Assembly: GCF_009765985.1 (NCBI RefSeq)
Contig: NZ_LMUM01000028.1
Coordinates: 225,467-289,466, forward strand
DNA length: 64,000 nucleotides
Direction of reading: 5' to 3'
From: Acidobacterium sp. S8
GTDB lineage: Bacteria > Acidobacteriota > Terriglobia > Terriglobales > Acidobacteriaceae
The notes beneath the pieces were generated by a model. It was given only the letters and a program-made list of their open reading frames with translations. It was not told the DNA's origin and did no database searches. The position numbers and the translations under genes are program-made. This document shows positions 40,747-48,772 of this stretch, in pieces; positions within the stretch are counted from its first letter, which is position 1, and each line of letters opens with the position of its first letter.

Positions 40747-42201
40747 TTATGCCTGACTGTGTCCTTTCCGGCGATATGACGGAATACGCAGGCTGACTGC
40801 GTAATTGTTCGCAGCCTGGTTGCGCACTGATTCTGGAAGAGCGACCCGCACACCCGCACCATCACGCTGCCATTTGAGATCGATGTCGCTTCCAAGCAGA
40901 CGTATTGTCGTCCCTGCCGCCGGCAAAATATCTTTCAATCCGATCATTTCGGGAACTGCCTCGCCTTCGTCGAGGAGATAAATTGCATAGATGGCGCCGT
41001 CCTTGGCACGGGTGAAACACAGCTTGCCGTCGCGATATGGCGCGACTGGACGCGTCGCATAGATGGCCTCATCGTTGATCTTCATCCACGCGCCGATTTC
41101 GGCGAGTCGCGCAACCGCCGCAGTCGGCAATTCACCGTTCGGATCAGGGCCAACGTTGAGCAAATAGTTGCCGCCTTTGGCAACGACGTCTACGAGCATG
41201 TGCACAATCTGGCGCGCAGACTTGTAGTGATCATTGGGCGCGTACGACCACGAATTACCGAGAGTCATGCAGGTTTCCCAGGGATACGGCAGCGGTGTAT
41301 CCGGTATCTGCTGCTCAGGCGTACGGTAATTTTCGTAGGGGCCCCCGACTGCGCGGTCGACGACGACTAGACCGGGTTGATTCCTGCGCGCGAGCGCAGC
41401 CAGCTCCGGCATGTCAATGTCCTGCGGCCATGGCACTTCGCCACCGCCGACGATCGCATCCGGATGCGTCTTCGCATTCACCCAACCGCCGTCCAGCCAG
41501 AGAATATCAAGCGGTCCGTACTCGGAGGTCAGTTCCCCGACCTGTCGATGCACGAACTCGACAAACTTCCGCCAGCGCTCAGGGTACTTGCGCGTGTCGT
41601 AGTTGACATTCCGGTCAGGGGTGGCCCATTCGGGCGCCCAATAATCCGGATTACGCCAGTCAGGTTTGGAGAAATATGCGCCGATTCCGAAGGATTGCTT
41701 GCGGAAAGCGGCAAAGACTTCATTGGCGATGTTTGCGCGCGGATTTGTGTGAAATGGAACGTCAGCCGCGGTGATGCGGTAGTCGGTTTGCCTGGTATCG
41801 AACATCGAAAAGCCGTCGTGGTGCTTGGTCGTGAATACAACGTATTTCATGCCAGCATCTTTGGCGACGCCGGCCCAGATGTCGGGATCAAACCCGATCG
41901 GGTTGAAGGTCGTCGGCAATGCCTGGTATTTTTCTTTGTATTCCACGTAGCTGAGACCTGCCGGCCGTTTGATCCAATCTTCAGAACAGATGGACCACGA
42001 TTCGACCACGCCCCACTGACTATATGGCCCCCAGTGCATCATGAAACCGAACTTCCAATCCTGCCACTGATCAAGCTTGCGCAGGACAAGTGAATCAGTC
42101 ACGGGCACATATGAGTCGCTCTTCTCCGTTGCCCCCGCCGCACCGACCGCAGTCACAGCTGCCGATAGTCCTATTAGCTTGCAGAATTCTCTCCGCTGCA
42201 T
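40747..42201 (-). CDS. GH29 alpha-L-fucosidase
   Basis: A 484-residue exported glycosidase. The N-terminus (QRREFCKLIGLSAAVTAVGA) is a Tat-like signal. The GH29 barrel shows KFGFMMHWGPYSQWGV, GMKYVVFTTKHHDGFSMF and the nucleophile region GPLDILWLDGGW with Asp237. The segment GGNYLLNVGPDPNGELP, near residue 370, is highly typical of the family. A C-terminal beta-domain follows (about 400-484). The acid/base residue varies in GH29 and I do not assign it. The enzyme should remove alpha-L-fucose from plant or animal glycans. It lies upstream, on the same strand, of the flavoprotein and GH32 genes but with gaps of more than 160 bases. Confidence 0.92.
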   Translation of the reverse strand: MQRREFCKLIGLSAAVTAVGAAGATEKSDSYVPVTDSLVLRKLDQWQDWKFGFMMHWGPYSQWGVVESWSICSEDWIKRPAGLSYVEYKEKYQALPTTFNPIGFDPDIWAGVAKDAGMKYVVFTTKHHDGFSMFDTRQTDYRITAADVPFHTNPRANIANEVFAAFRKQSFGIGAYFSKPDWRNPDYWAPEWATPDRNVNYDTRKYPERWRKFVEFVHRQVGELTSEYGPLDILWLDGGWVNAKTHPDAIVGGGEVPWPQDIDMPELAALARRNQPGLVVVDRAVGGPYENYRTPEQQIPDTPLPYPWETCMTLGNSWSYAPNDHYKSARQIVHMLVDVVAKGGNYLLNVGPDPNGELPTAAVARLAEIGAWMKINDEAIYATRPVAPYRDGKLCFTRAKDGAIYAIYLLDEGEAVPEMIGLKDILPAAGTTIRLLGSDIDLKWQRDGAGVRVALPESVRNQAANNYAVSLRIPSYRRKGHSQA

Positions 42202-42753
42202 TGTGATTCCTTCTCTTGACTACTTTGACCTGTCCTCAGGTTCCGTATAAGAAATCTTACTAAGCGAGCTCAGTTGGAGCCGCGATGGATTGAATGGTCC
42301 TTCCTCTATAGCCGTATCAGAAGTCGACGTGCGTGCCGAGGCCGAGCGATAAATAGTAGCATCGACTCTCCTCTGAAACACGAACCGGCACCGAGCTCAT
42401 ATGACGATCAGCTCATCAGAGTCCGAATACAAACCCGGGCGGAGAGCAGCAGCAAATGCGAACACAATGGCAAAAAGACTCTGATGAGGAAAGGCCATTG
42501 ACATCGATGACCTGCTCATACAAACACGCTTCTCTCCAACAATCCGCGTTGGTAAAGATAAGCCGGCTTATCGGGAGTGATCGAGGCCCCAAAGCGCTTG
42601 AAAGTCAGCCAGGATCTGGAATAGCATTTGAGCAGCGTGAAGGACGCATCCGGTTCGCGGACAGGGTAGAAGCCCACCTTTGCTGTTCACAATTTGGCGA
42701 AACTTCTTTCTGCCTGCGAAGCGGACACCGGGCGCTTACCGAAAGGAGTTCGC
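42202..42753. other. Non-coding gap between divergent genes
   Basis: These 552 bases separate the GH29 gene (minus) from the ankyrin gene (plus) and must hold both promoters. Short frames here are unconvincing. No repeat of families 1 or 2 and no RNA gene is recognised. The ankyrin gene has an AGGAG ribosome site at its end of the gap. Confidence 0.5.
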
Positions 42754-43975
42754 ATGTCCGAACAACGTCCCTCCGCGTCTCATCTTCCATCGAAGCCAAA
42801 CCTTCGTCATCTTAAGGACCAGGCAAAAGATCGCTTGGCAAACGGTGATGCACCGTCTCTAGCGATGGCGCTCTTTCAGGTCGCCCGACACTATGGGTTC
42901 CCAAGCTGGCCAAAGCTGAGAGATCACGTGCTCTGCCTACCATTCGCGGAAAACCTGAAACAGGCAATCAATTTAGATAACCTGGCTGAGGTTTGGCAAC
43001 TCCTTGCGGAAACACCCCGAATTGAAACATGCACCAATCGGCTATTGCGGAGATGGACCGCTGACCTGGGCGGCTGAATGTCGCGGAACAAGCGAGCCTT
43101 CCAAAGCTCGGCTGGATATAGCAGAGTGGCTTATCAACAACGGCTCCGACATTCACGAAGGAGGCGATGCGCCTCTCATGCGGGCAAGCCTCAATGGTGC
43201 GCGAACGTCCATGATGGAATTGCTTGTCAGACACGGGGCCGATGTGAACGCCGCTTGGCATGGGGTCTACCCTGTGGTCTTCGCGCCCTGCGAGACGCTG
43301 GATCCAATCGCTCTCGACTGGCTGTTGCAGCATGGTGCAGATCCCGATTGTGGCGAAGTTTCGGAGTGGCAGTCAAAGGGAAGGTCTCATCCTGGGACTG
43401 CACTTGATTTTGTGCTGGGAACATATGTCCGCGACAAAGACGCGTTGGTCCAATCAATCAATCTGATACGAAATGCTGGTGGCTCATCGCAATATGATGA
43501 GCCGGGTGTCATTGCCACGATTAGCGGTGACTCCACAGAGATCGACATGCTCATGGGCAAAGATCTTTCCGTTATCGAGAGACGTTATCCATCGCTGAAC
43601 ATCGGCACCACCGCCGGTCGAATGCTTACGCTCAAAGGCGCGACGCTGTTGCACGTAGCTGCGGAGTTCGGCCAAGTTGGAATCGCGAAGCAATTACTCG
43701 AAGCGGGAGCAGATATCAATGCACATGCTGCCACCGACCTCCATGGATTTGGAGGCCAGACCCCGATCTTTCACGCCGCGACACAGGGTCACGATTTCGG
43801 AATTGATGTAGTACGTCTCCTGCTCTCACGAGGAGCGGACCTGACAGTCCGCTGCCAACTACCGGGACACTACGAGCATCCGGAAGAGGTGTTTCAGGGA
43901 ACGGTCCTTGATTACGCTCGAAGGTTTCCCGGTTCGGCAAACCGAACCACTGACCTCTTGAATCGTTCAACATGA
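42754..43975 (+). pseudogene. Ankyrin-repeat protein gene broken by one extra base
   Basis: The first frame (from ATG 42754, behind AGGAG) reads an N-terminal helical segment, LRHLKDQAKDRLANGDAPSL and HYGFPSWPKLRDHV, then LKQAINLDNLAEVWQLLAET. The continuation, KHPELKHAPIGYCGDGPLTW, lies in the next frame. Removing one G at about 43006-43009 (GCGGAAA to GCGAAA) joins them smoothly as LLAKHPELKHAP. The rest has at least four ankyrin repeats (SKARLDIAEWLINNGSDIHE, MELLVRHGADVNAAW, TLLHVAAEFGQVGIAKQLLE, GIDVVRLLLSRGADLTVR). The restored protein would be about 406 residues, cytoplasmic, with a protein-binding role. Confidence 0.75.
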
Positions 43976-43990
43976 GCGCTGTTCATAGGT

Positions 43991-44048
43991 AACGAGAAAC
44001 GGGCACGTAGCTAGCTATCGTTTGCTCAATACATGCCCGTTTCTCGTT
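43991..44048. terminator. Long-stem bidirectional terminator
   Basis: AACGAGAAACGGGCA (43991-44005) pairs perfectly with TGCCCGTTTCTCGTT (44034-44048) across a 28-nt loop. It lies between the convergent ankyrin gene and the gene at 44088 and is followed on the plus strand by ATTTG. It may end both transcripts. Confidence 0.7.
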
Positions 44049-44087
44049 ATTTGACCGTGCAATGAGCAACTCTAAGTGAATTGCGGG

Positions 44088-44654
44088 TCAGTGCGACATG
44101 GGCGGTCCCGGCGTTCCGTCAGACCATTCGCTGGTCAAAACGAAGAAAGTCGTCACCCGTTGTTCAGGATCATATGCCGCCATAACCGGCGAGCCAGGCA
44201 GATTAGCTCCCCAGCTTTTCTCAGCATCACCCGAAGCATAAAACATTACATGTGGATGCCAACTCTTGCCGTCATCGTTTAGATACTGCTGCTTCGACAT
44301 CATATAGACCATCGTCTCAGGCGCAAGCGGCGGCAGATCCTTCTTATCCAGCGCCGACGCGATGGCCGCTGCGATCTCCGCCTTCGATTTTCCTGCCAGC
44401 ACAAGTTTGCTCTTCATCAGAAAGAAGGGCAGAAAAGTCCTTGCAGCGGGTGGATTGAAGCAATGAGGAGCGCGTACTTTGGGATTCCAGAACTGTGGAT
44501 CATCGGTCGTGTTAGCCCATGATCGCTCGACAATGCAGACAAAGCCATTGGAGCCTTTCACGGCAATCGTATAGAGTTTGGCCCGGGCTACTTGGCTTAA
44601 AGAGTAGCTTCCAGATTCCCATGAATTTCCCTTTCGGTCGTTGCTCCATAGCAA
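44088..44654 (-). CDS. Hypothetical protein, apparently missing its signal peptide
   Basis: A 188-residue frame. From about residue 30 it reads like a conserved secreted protein (VKGSNGFVCIVERSWA, FWNPKVRAPHCFNPPAARTF, VYMMSKQQYLNDDGKSWHPH, SWGANLPGSPVMAAYDPEQR). Relatives that I recall from Acidobacteria start with a signal peptide and a longer N-terminal part. Here the first 25 residues (MLWSNDRKGNSWESG) look foreign and no signal is present, so the 5' end may have been replaced or lost, close to the integrase remnant at 44.7 kb. The function is unknown. The core is probably intact, but export and expression are doubtful. Confidence 0.6.
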   Translation of the reverse strand: MLWSNDRKGNSWESGSYSLSQVARAKLYTIAVKGSNGFVCIVERSWANTTDDPQFWNPKVRAPHCFNPPAARTFLPFFLMKSKLVLAGKSKAEIAAAIASALDKKDLPPLAPETMVYMMSKQQYLNDDGKSWHPHVMFYASGDAEKSWGANLPGSPVMAAYDPEQRVTTFFVLTSEWSDGTPGPPMSH

Positions 44655-44690
44655 GTATTTAGCAGTTAAATTATTTCGCCTTTTGTTCGC

Positions 44691-44696
44691 TATAAT
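44691..44696 (+). promoter_or_regulatory. Probable -10 box of the excisionase-integrase unit
   Basis: A perfect TATAAT lies 64 bases before the TTG start at 44760. A transcript from it would begin near 44703, so the ATG at 44706 would be almost leaderless. This supports the TTG at 44760, which has GGGAGG 5 bases upstream. No strong -35 box is seen. Confidence 0.5.
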
Positions 44697-44759
44697 GATC
44701 TCGCCATGTCAGGGCTGGCTTCGGCTGGCGCTTTTTCATTTCATTTGAGGGAGGCAACA

Positions 44760-45035
44760 TTGGAAGAAATCGAAATATATGCCACGCCCATTTCGGGTGT
44801 GATTGAATCCATTTGCGCAGCGGCTGAACCCCTGCTCAACGACCAACAGGCCGCCGAACAGCTTGGCGTCAGCCCGGCGACCCTTCGTAGTTGGCGCTGT
44901 CGTGGCATCGGACCAGACTTCGTTAAAATGGGTGCTGGCAAAAAGTCTCCGGTACGACATTCTGCCTTTGACATAGAGCAGTTCATCGCTCAATGTCGCC
45001 AAGTTCCCTCTGTGCGTGCCGCATTCGAGGGATAA
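44760..45035 (+). CDS. Excisionase-like helix-turn-helix protein
   Basis: A 91-residue DNA-binding protein. Its core, LLNDQQAAEQLGVSPATLRS followed by WRCRGIGPDFVKMG, is a MerR/Xis-type winged helix of the helix-turn-helix-17 group, as in excisionases and AlpA regulators. The C-terminal FDIEQFIAQCRQ is also typical. TTG at 44760 is chosen because GGGAGG sits 5 bases upstream; an upstream ATG (44706) in frame has no ribosome site. It lies directly before a tyrosine-recombinase gene (ATG at 45039, three bases after this stop), so the two form the recombination module of a small integrated element next to tRNA-Arg. Confidence 0.75.
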   Translation: MEEIEIYATPISGVIESICAAAEPLLNDQQAAEQLGVSPATLRSWRCRGIGPDFVKMGAGKKSPVRHSAFDIEQFIAQCRQVPSVRAAFEG

Positions 45036-45038
45036 AGC

Positions 45039-46071
45039 ATGGACTTGTACAAGCGCGAAGATAGCAAATACCTGGACTGCTGATTTCACCGTAAATGGCA
45101 AGCGGTTCAGGAAGTCAACTAAACAAACCACCAAGGCAAAGGCTGGGGAAGTGGCAGCGGAATTTCTGAGGCAGGCACAACGCAACGAATCACCTGTTCG
45201 TAAGGGACAGATGACGGGACTGCGTCAGTTTGCCGAAGATCGCTTTTTGCCCTTTGTAGGGGCGAGCTCCTTGGCTCAACAATCAAAGCTCTATTACCAA
45301 GCTGGATGGAGGATGCTGAAGTCAATGCCCGTCGCAGACCTGCGATTGGACAGTATTACGACTTCGGTAGCGGATACCTTGGAATTGAAGGGGACAGGTT
45401 CTAACCAGAACTGCGCCCTCCGTACCCTGCGCCGTATGCTCTCTTTGGCACACGAGTACGGCATTCTTCAGGCCGCACCCCGTATCAAACTGCGTAAGGA
45501 AAACCAACGCACAGCGGTATGGGACGCCAAGTCTGAAGAAACACTGCTTAAACTGGCTCCGCAGCCCCTTAAAGACGTTTTCTTGGTCTGCCACGACTCA
45601 GGGATGCGTCCAGATGAGGTCATTAGCCTTCGCTGGGATGACATTCTTTGGAACAAGTCACTGATTTTCGTGCGGGAAGGGAAGACGAGGAAGTCTACCC
45701 GCCATGTACCTCTGAGCGACCGCGTACGCAATGCTCTGCGTGTGCGTGCTCAGCATGCAAAGTCGGAATGGGTTTTTCCGTCCAGAAACAAGAAATGCAA
45801 GACTGGGCACATTACCCACACCGCCATTGAAAAGCCCTTCAGGAAGGCTAGGAAGGACGCAGGGCTTCCCAAAGAGCTAGTTCTATACTCCGCACGGCAC
45901 AGCTTCGCTACAGACCTCCTAGACCGAACGGGGAACCTCAAATTGGTAATGGATGTATTGGGACATGAAAGCGTCACAACGACGCAGAAGTACCTGCATC
46001 CAGCACTGAAGAACGTCGCTGATGTGGTCAATCAAAGGAATGAGGGAAGGGCAGCAGAGGTAGTGAATTGA
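45039..46071 (+). pseudogene. Tyrosine recombinase (integrase) gene with a frameshift near the start
   Basis: From ATG 45039 (GAGGG upstream) the frame reads MDLYKREDSKY, then hits a stop. One extra C at 45071-45072 shifts the frame; removing it gives YWTADFTVNGKRFRKSTKQT and a full integrase of about 343 residues. The SAM-like core-binding domain spans about 55-150. Catalytic residues are visible: Arg in GMRPDEVISLRWDD, the box II segment LYSARHSFATDLLD (Arg, His), LGHESVTTTQKYLHP with His and the nucleophile Tyr. A GTG at 45016 could bypass the shift but would overlap the preceding gene. The catalytic domain is intact and the gene ends 72 bases from the 3' end of tRNA-Arg. Confidence 0.75.
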
Positions 46072-46143
46072 ATCTACGTCACGTTTTGCGTCATAGTGTG
46101 ACTTTGACTCGATTCTTAACTGTCCGTAAATTGTTGATTATTA

Positions 46144-46220
46144 TGGTGCGCCCAGAAGGATTCGAACCTCCGACCTATTGATTCGTAGTCAATCGCTCTA
46201 TCCAACTGAGCTATGGGCGC
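46144..46220 (-). tRNA. tRNA-Arg (anticodon ACG)
   Basis: The minus strand folds into a complete cloverleaf. The acceptor GCGCCCA pairs with TGGGCGC, the D-stem is GCTC/GAGC, the anticodon stem ATTGA/TCAAT encloses CTACGAA (anticodon ACG), and the T-loop is TTCGAAT. The body is 74 bases (46147-46220) and CCA is encoded (46144-46146). A tyrosine recombinase gene lies 72 bases beyond its 3' end, so it is a probable integration site. Confidence 0.97.
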
Positions 46221-46338
46221 ACAACGCAAGGACTGCGAACTCATTTAAAGATATCAACTTCTGCGAAGTTTCGCAACGATAGAGCTTGATACCGTCGATT
46301 CTTTTCTGCTGCGTTTCCCTTGAAGAAAATGCTGAAAT

Positions 46339-47775
46339 TCAGCTCTCAAATTGCACCACGGCGGCGCTGCCGGCTGGAACCGGCACGGACCATCCCTGAT
46401 GATCAAATTTTGCGATTTCTTCGGATGCGGAGCGCCAGGTTCCGTCGGGAGAGACGCTGGCATTTCCCAATTGAATGCTGTCTTTGCTTTCGAGCGACGG
46501 TGCGGTGAGCCGCAGCACTCGGGCTCTGCGAAATGGCGTTGAAGTGGTGAGGAGAATATGGGTGTCTTGCGAGTGATCTTTGTTGATGATCGTGACCGTG
46601 CTGCGTCCGGATGAGGCAACAGTTGCATACGCCCGGAAATTGACGCCGGACGTCTCATATTTAAGCGCTGCGAGTTGTCCTTTAGCAGCTTGCGCGAATG
46701 CCAGCATGCCGTAATAGGGTGGGCTGGCTGTATAGATGCCATGCCCGTTATCGCCAATCGGGGAGTATGAGCTGATGAAATTCAGCTGGTTGATTCCGGT
46801 TTCCAGGTTGACGCCGGCGGCTCCGGCTGAAGCGAGAGTGAACATGTAATCCAACACCCAGAGAGCTGCGCCGAAGGTATCGCTGACACCGGGGCGGCCT
46901 CCACCGGAAAACGAATTTGTTTCGCAGATTCGATAAGGGAGATGAGAGGCGAGGGAAGCCTGTTTCAGCTTTTCGAGGAGCGTTTCGAGATGTAGATCTG
47001 GATTGAGAAGTTTGTCAAGCGTGCTGAAAGGGTTCTGCCCCTCGCGGTAATAGTGGTGCGTCAACAACTTTAGATCGCTGCCTTCGTCCTGTGCGAAACG
47101 AGTGACCCAATCCGTGTGGCCTGCGGCGTCGGGGCCAGCGAAGGACGCGTGGGGCAGGCTGGCACGGACAGCCTGTTTATAGCGGCGGAAGTCGGCAAGA
47201 TAGTTTTCATAGCTGTAGCCCTGCGGGCGATGACCCTCATGCGAAAAGAGATCAGGCTCATTGCCGATTTCAAACGCAAGAAGGCTGTCCCCGGCGGTGG
47301 CCGATACAGTTTTCGCTTCATCTACAGCCTCCTGCTCGCTTCCTTTGCCGAGATTCAGGCCCCAGATCAGCTGCCAGCCGGTTACTTTCAGAAATGTGCC
47401 CAGTTCCTCGAGATTCGCTTCGGTGACAACGGACGCTTTGGGGGATGAGATGGGCTGGCCGTGCGGATCGAAAGAGGAATAGTCAGAGGTATTTCCGCCG
47501 ATGCGGATAACTCCATTCGCTCCAAGCGTGCGTACGAACTGGACATAGCTACGATTTGCAGCACTCAGAAGTCCGGGCGCGGATACTGAGGAGATTTCGT
47601 AGCCGAGGCCGACGAAGTTTGCGGAAACGCTACCGAGTGTCTTTGCGGGATCGAAGTGAATGGGGATTGTATTGTTCCCGCTCAAGGTTGCTGGCGAGAG
47701 TGTGCCGAATGCTTTTTGTGAGACTGTGCAGGCGGTTGCGGATGCCAGCCCGGTGAGAAATGTTCTGCGGTGCAT
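46339..47775 (-). CDS. GH79-like glycosidase (beta-glucuronidase/heparanase type)
   Basis: A 478-residue exported protein starting at ATG 47775 (MHRRTFLTGLASATACTVSQ, a Tat-like signal). The fold is a clan A TIM barrel with the proton donor in LAFEIGNEPDLFSH (Glu about 173) and the nucleophile in YRICETNSFSGGG (Glu about 285). LGYEISSVSAPGLL and GVIRIGGNTSDYSSF resemble GH79 beta-glucuronidases. A C-terminal beta domain (about 380-478) includes GRSTVTIINKD. The longer open frame (to 47874) would overlap the neighbouring small gene and is rejected. Substrates of the family are glucuronides, including those in arabinogalactan or glycosaminoglycans. Confidence 0.82.
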   Translation of the reverse strand: MHRRTFLTGLASATACTVSQKAFGTLSPATLSGNNTIPIHFDPAKTLGSVSANFVGLGYEISSVSAPGLLSAANRSYVQFVRTLGANGVIRIGGNTSDYSSFDPHGQPISSPKASVVTEANLEELGTFLKVTGWQLIWGLNLGKGSEQEAVDEAKTVSATAGDSLLAFEIGNEPDLFSHEGHRPQGYSYENYLADFRRYKQAVRASLPHASFAGPDAAGHTDWVTRFAQDEGSDLKLLTHHYYREGQNPFSTLDKLLNPDLHLETLLEKLKQASLASHLPYRICETNSFSGGGRPGVSDTFGAALWVLDYMFTLASAGAAGVNLETGINQLNFISSYSPIGDNGHGIYTASPPYYGMLAFAQAAKGQLAALKYETSGVNFRAYATVASSGRSTVTIINKDHSQDTHILLTTSTPFRRARVLRLTAPSLESKDSIQLGNASVSPDGTWRSASEEIAKFDHQGWSVPVPAGSAAVVQFES

Positions 47776-47836
47776 ATAGGAAAGATTCCGGAGCGGAGCC
47801 AGTCTTACATATCCCTGCCACTGCCCGTATACCTGA

Positions 47837-48112
47837 TTACTTGGCTGGTGCTGGTACGGCTTCTGTTCCTGCAACGGGCTGCGGTGGAATGAGCGGAAGC
47901 TCTTCCGTGATATTGATGCCTGCGCGGCGCAACAATTGGCCTACGATTGCCTTGTTGAGGCGCGTTGCGTCGTATTCAATGCGAATCGTCTGCCACTCTT
48001 CCTTGAGCTGAATGCTGCGGATGCCGTACACCTCGCTCATATTTCCGAGGGCGAACATAGCGGTTTCAGTCGGGTGCTGCTCGTAGCGGAAGAGAACTTC
48101 TACGGTGGTCAT
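47837..48112 (-). CDS. Small conserved-looking hypothetical protein
   Basis: A 91-residue soluble protein beginning MTTVEVLFRYEQHPTETAMF. The alternating beta-alpha pattern (VEVLFRYE, ALGNMSEVYGIRSIQLKEEW, TIRIEYDATRLNKAIVGQLL, RRAGINI) suggests a ferredoxin-like alpha/beta fold similar in shape to heavy-metal-associated domains, but the CxxC metal motif is missing. The last 20 residues are rich in proline. It lies 61 bases before the GH79-like gene and after the thioredoxin-like gene on the same strand, so the three may share a transcript. The function is unknown. Confidence 0.65.
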   Translation of the reverse strand: MTTVEVLFRYEQHPTETAMFALGNMSEVYGIRSIQLKEEWQTIRIEYDATRLNKAIVGQLLRRAGINITEELPLIPPQPVAGTEAVPAPAK

Positions 48113-48216
48113 ATGGCTAATGATAGCAAGTCGTCTGTCGGCTAGCGAGTCTGTTGCGGGAGAGAAGACGAGAGACTTCGATTCGCCCGGGTTGACAAAC
48201 CTGAAAGTGGAACCAC

Positions 48217-48756
48217 TCAGATGTTTTTGAGATAGTTCGTGATCTCGGGGCTGGTCCAGTCCTGGGGCCCGATGAACTTTCGGCGAATCTTGCCTTCGCC
48301 GTCGATGATGTAGGTTTCAGGTGGACGAGTGGTGCCGAAGGCCAGGTTGCTTCTCTGTGATTCGTCGTGAATGGTCAGCAGGTCGACGTGATTATCGATG
48401 AGGAATTGATGATAGGCAGAGACATCGTCGTCGAAATCAACGGCGAGCACGACAAGTTGAGGCATCTGCTTTTGAAGCGCAATCAGCGAGGGAAGTTCTT
48501 CGAGGCAAGGCGCACACCAGGAGGCCCAAAAATTGAGCACTACGATCTTGCCGCGATAGTCGCTGAGGCGGACGGTCTTTGAGCCGTCGACGATGGTGAA
48601 AGCGGGTGCCTGCTTTGCGACCTGTGCGGGCAGCGATCCGCGATCGCAACCGGCGGTCATCAGGAGGGAAGAAATGGCTGCGGCTTCCGCGATCGTACGC
48701 AAAATCCGTGTGAAAGCACCAGTTGCCAGGGTTGAAATCGTTCGCAAGCCACGCAC
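48217..48756 (-). CDS. Thioredoxin-fold lipoprotein (TlpA/ResA-like)
   Basis: An exported thiol-disulfide protein of about 179 residues. A positively charged start and hydrophobic stretch end in the lipobox SSLLMTAGC, so the mature protein is probably lipid-anchored, matured by the window's LspA. The redox motif is FWASWCAPCLEELPSL (CAPC). A later FGTTRPPETYIIDGEGKI carries the cis-proline. GTG 48756 is the best start that keeps the signal; no clear ribosome site is seen and the frame stays open much further upstream with non-protein-like sequence. TlpA-like proteins reduce disulfides in cytochrome maturation or other periplasmic clients; the client here is unknown. Confidence 0.82.
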   Translation of the reverse strand: MRGLRTISTLATGAFTRILRTIAEAAAISSLLMTAGCDRGSLPAQVAKQAPAFTIVDGSKTVRLSDYRGKIVVLNFWASWCAPCLEELPSLIALQKQMPQLVVLAVDFDDDVSAYHQFLIDNHVDLLTIHDESQRSNLAFGTTRPPETYIIDGEGKIRRKFIGPQDWTSPEITNYLKNI

Positions 48757-48772
48757 ATTTCTATAATACGGT

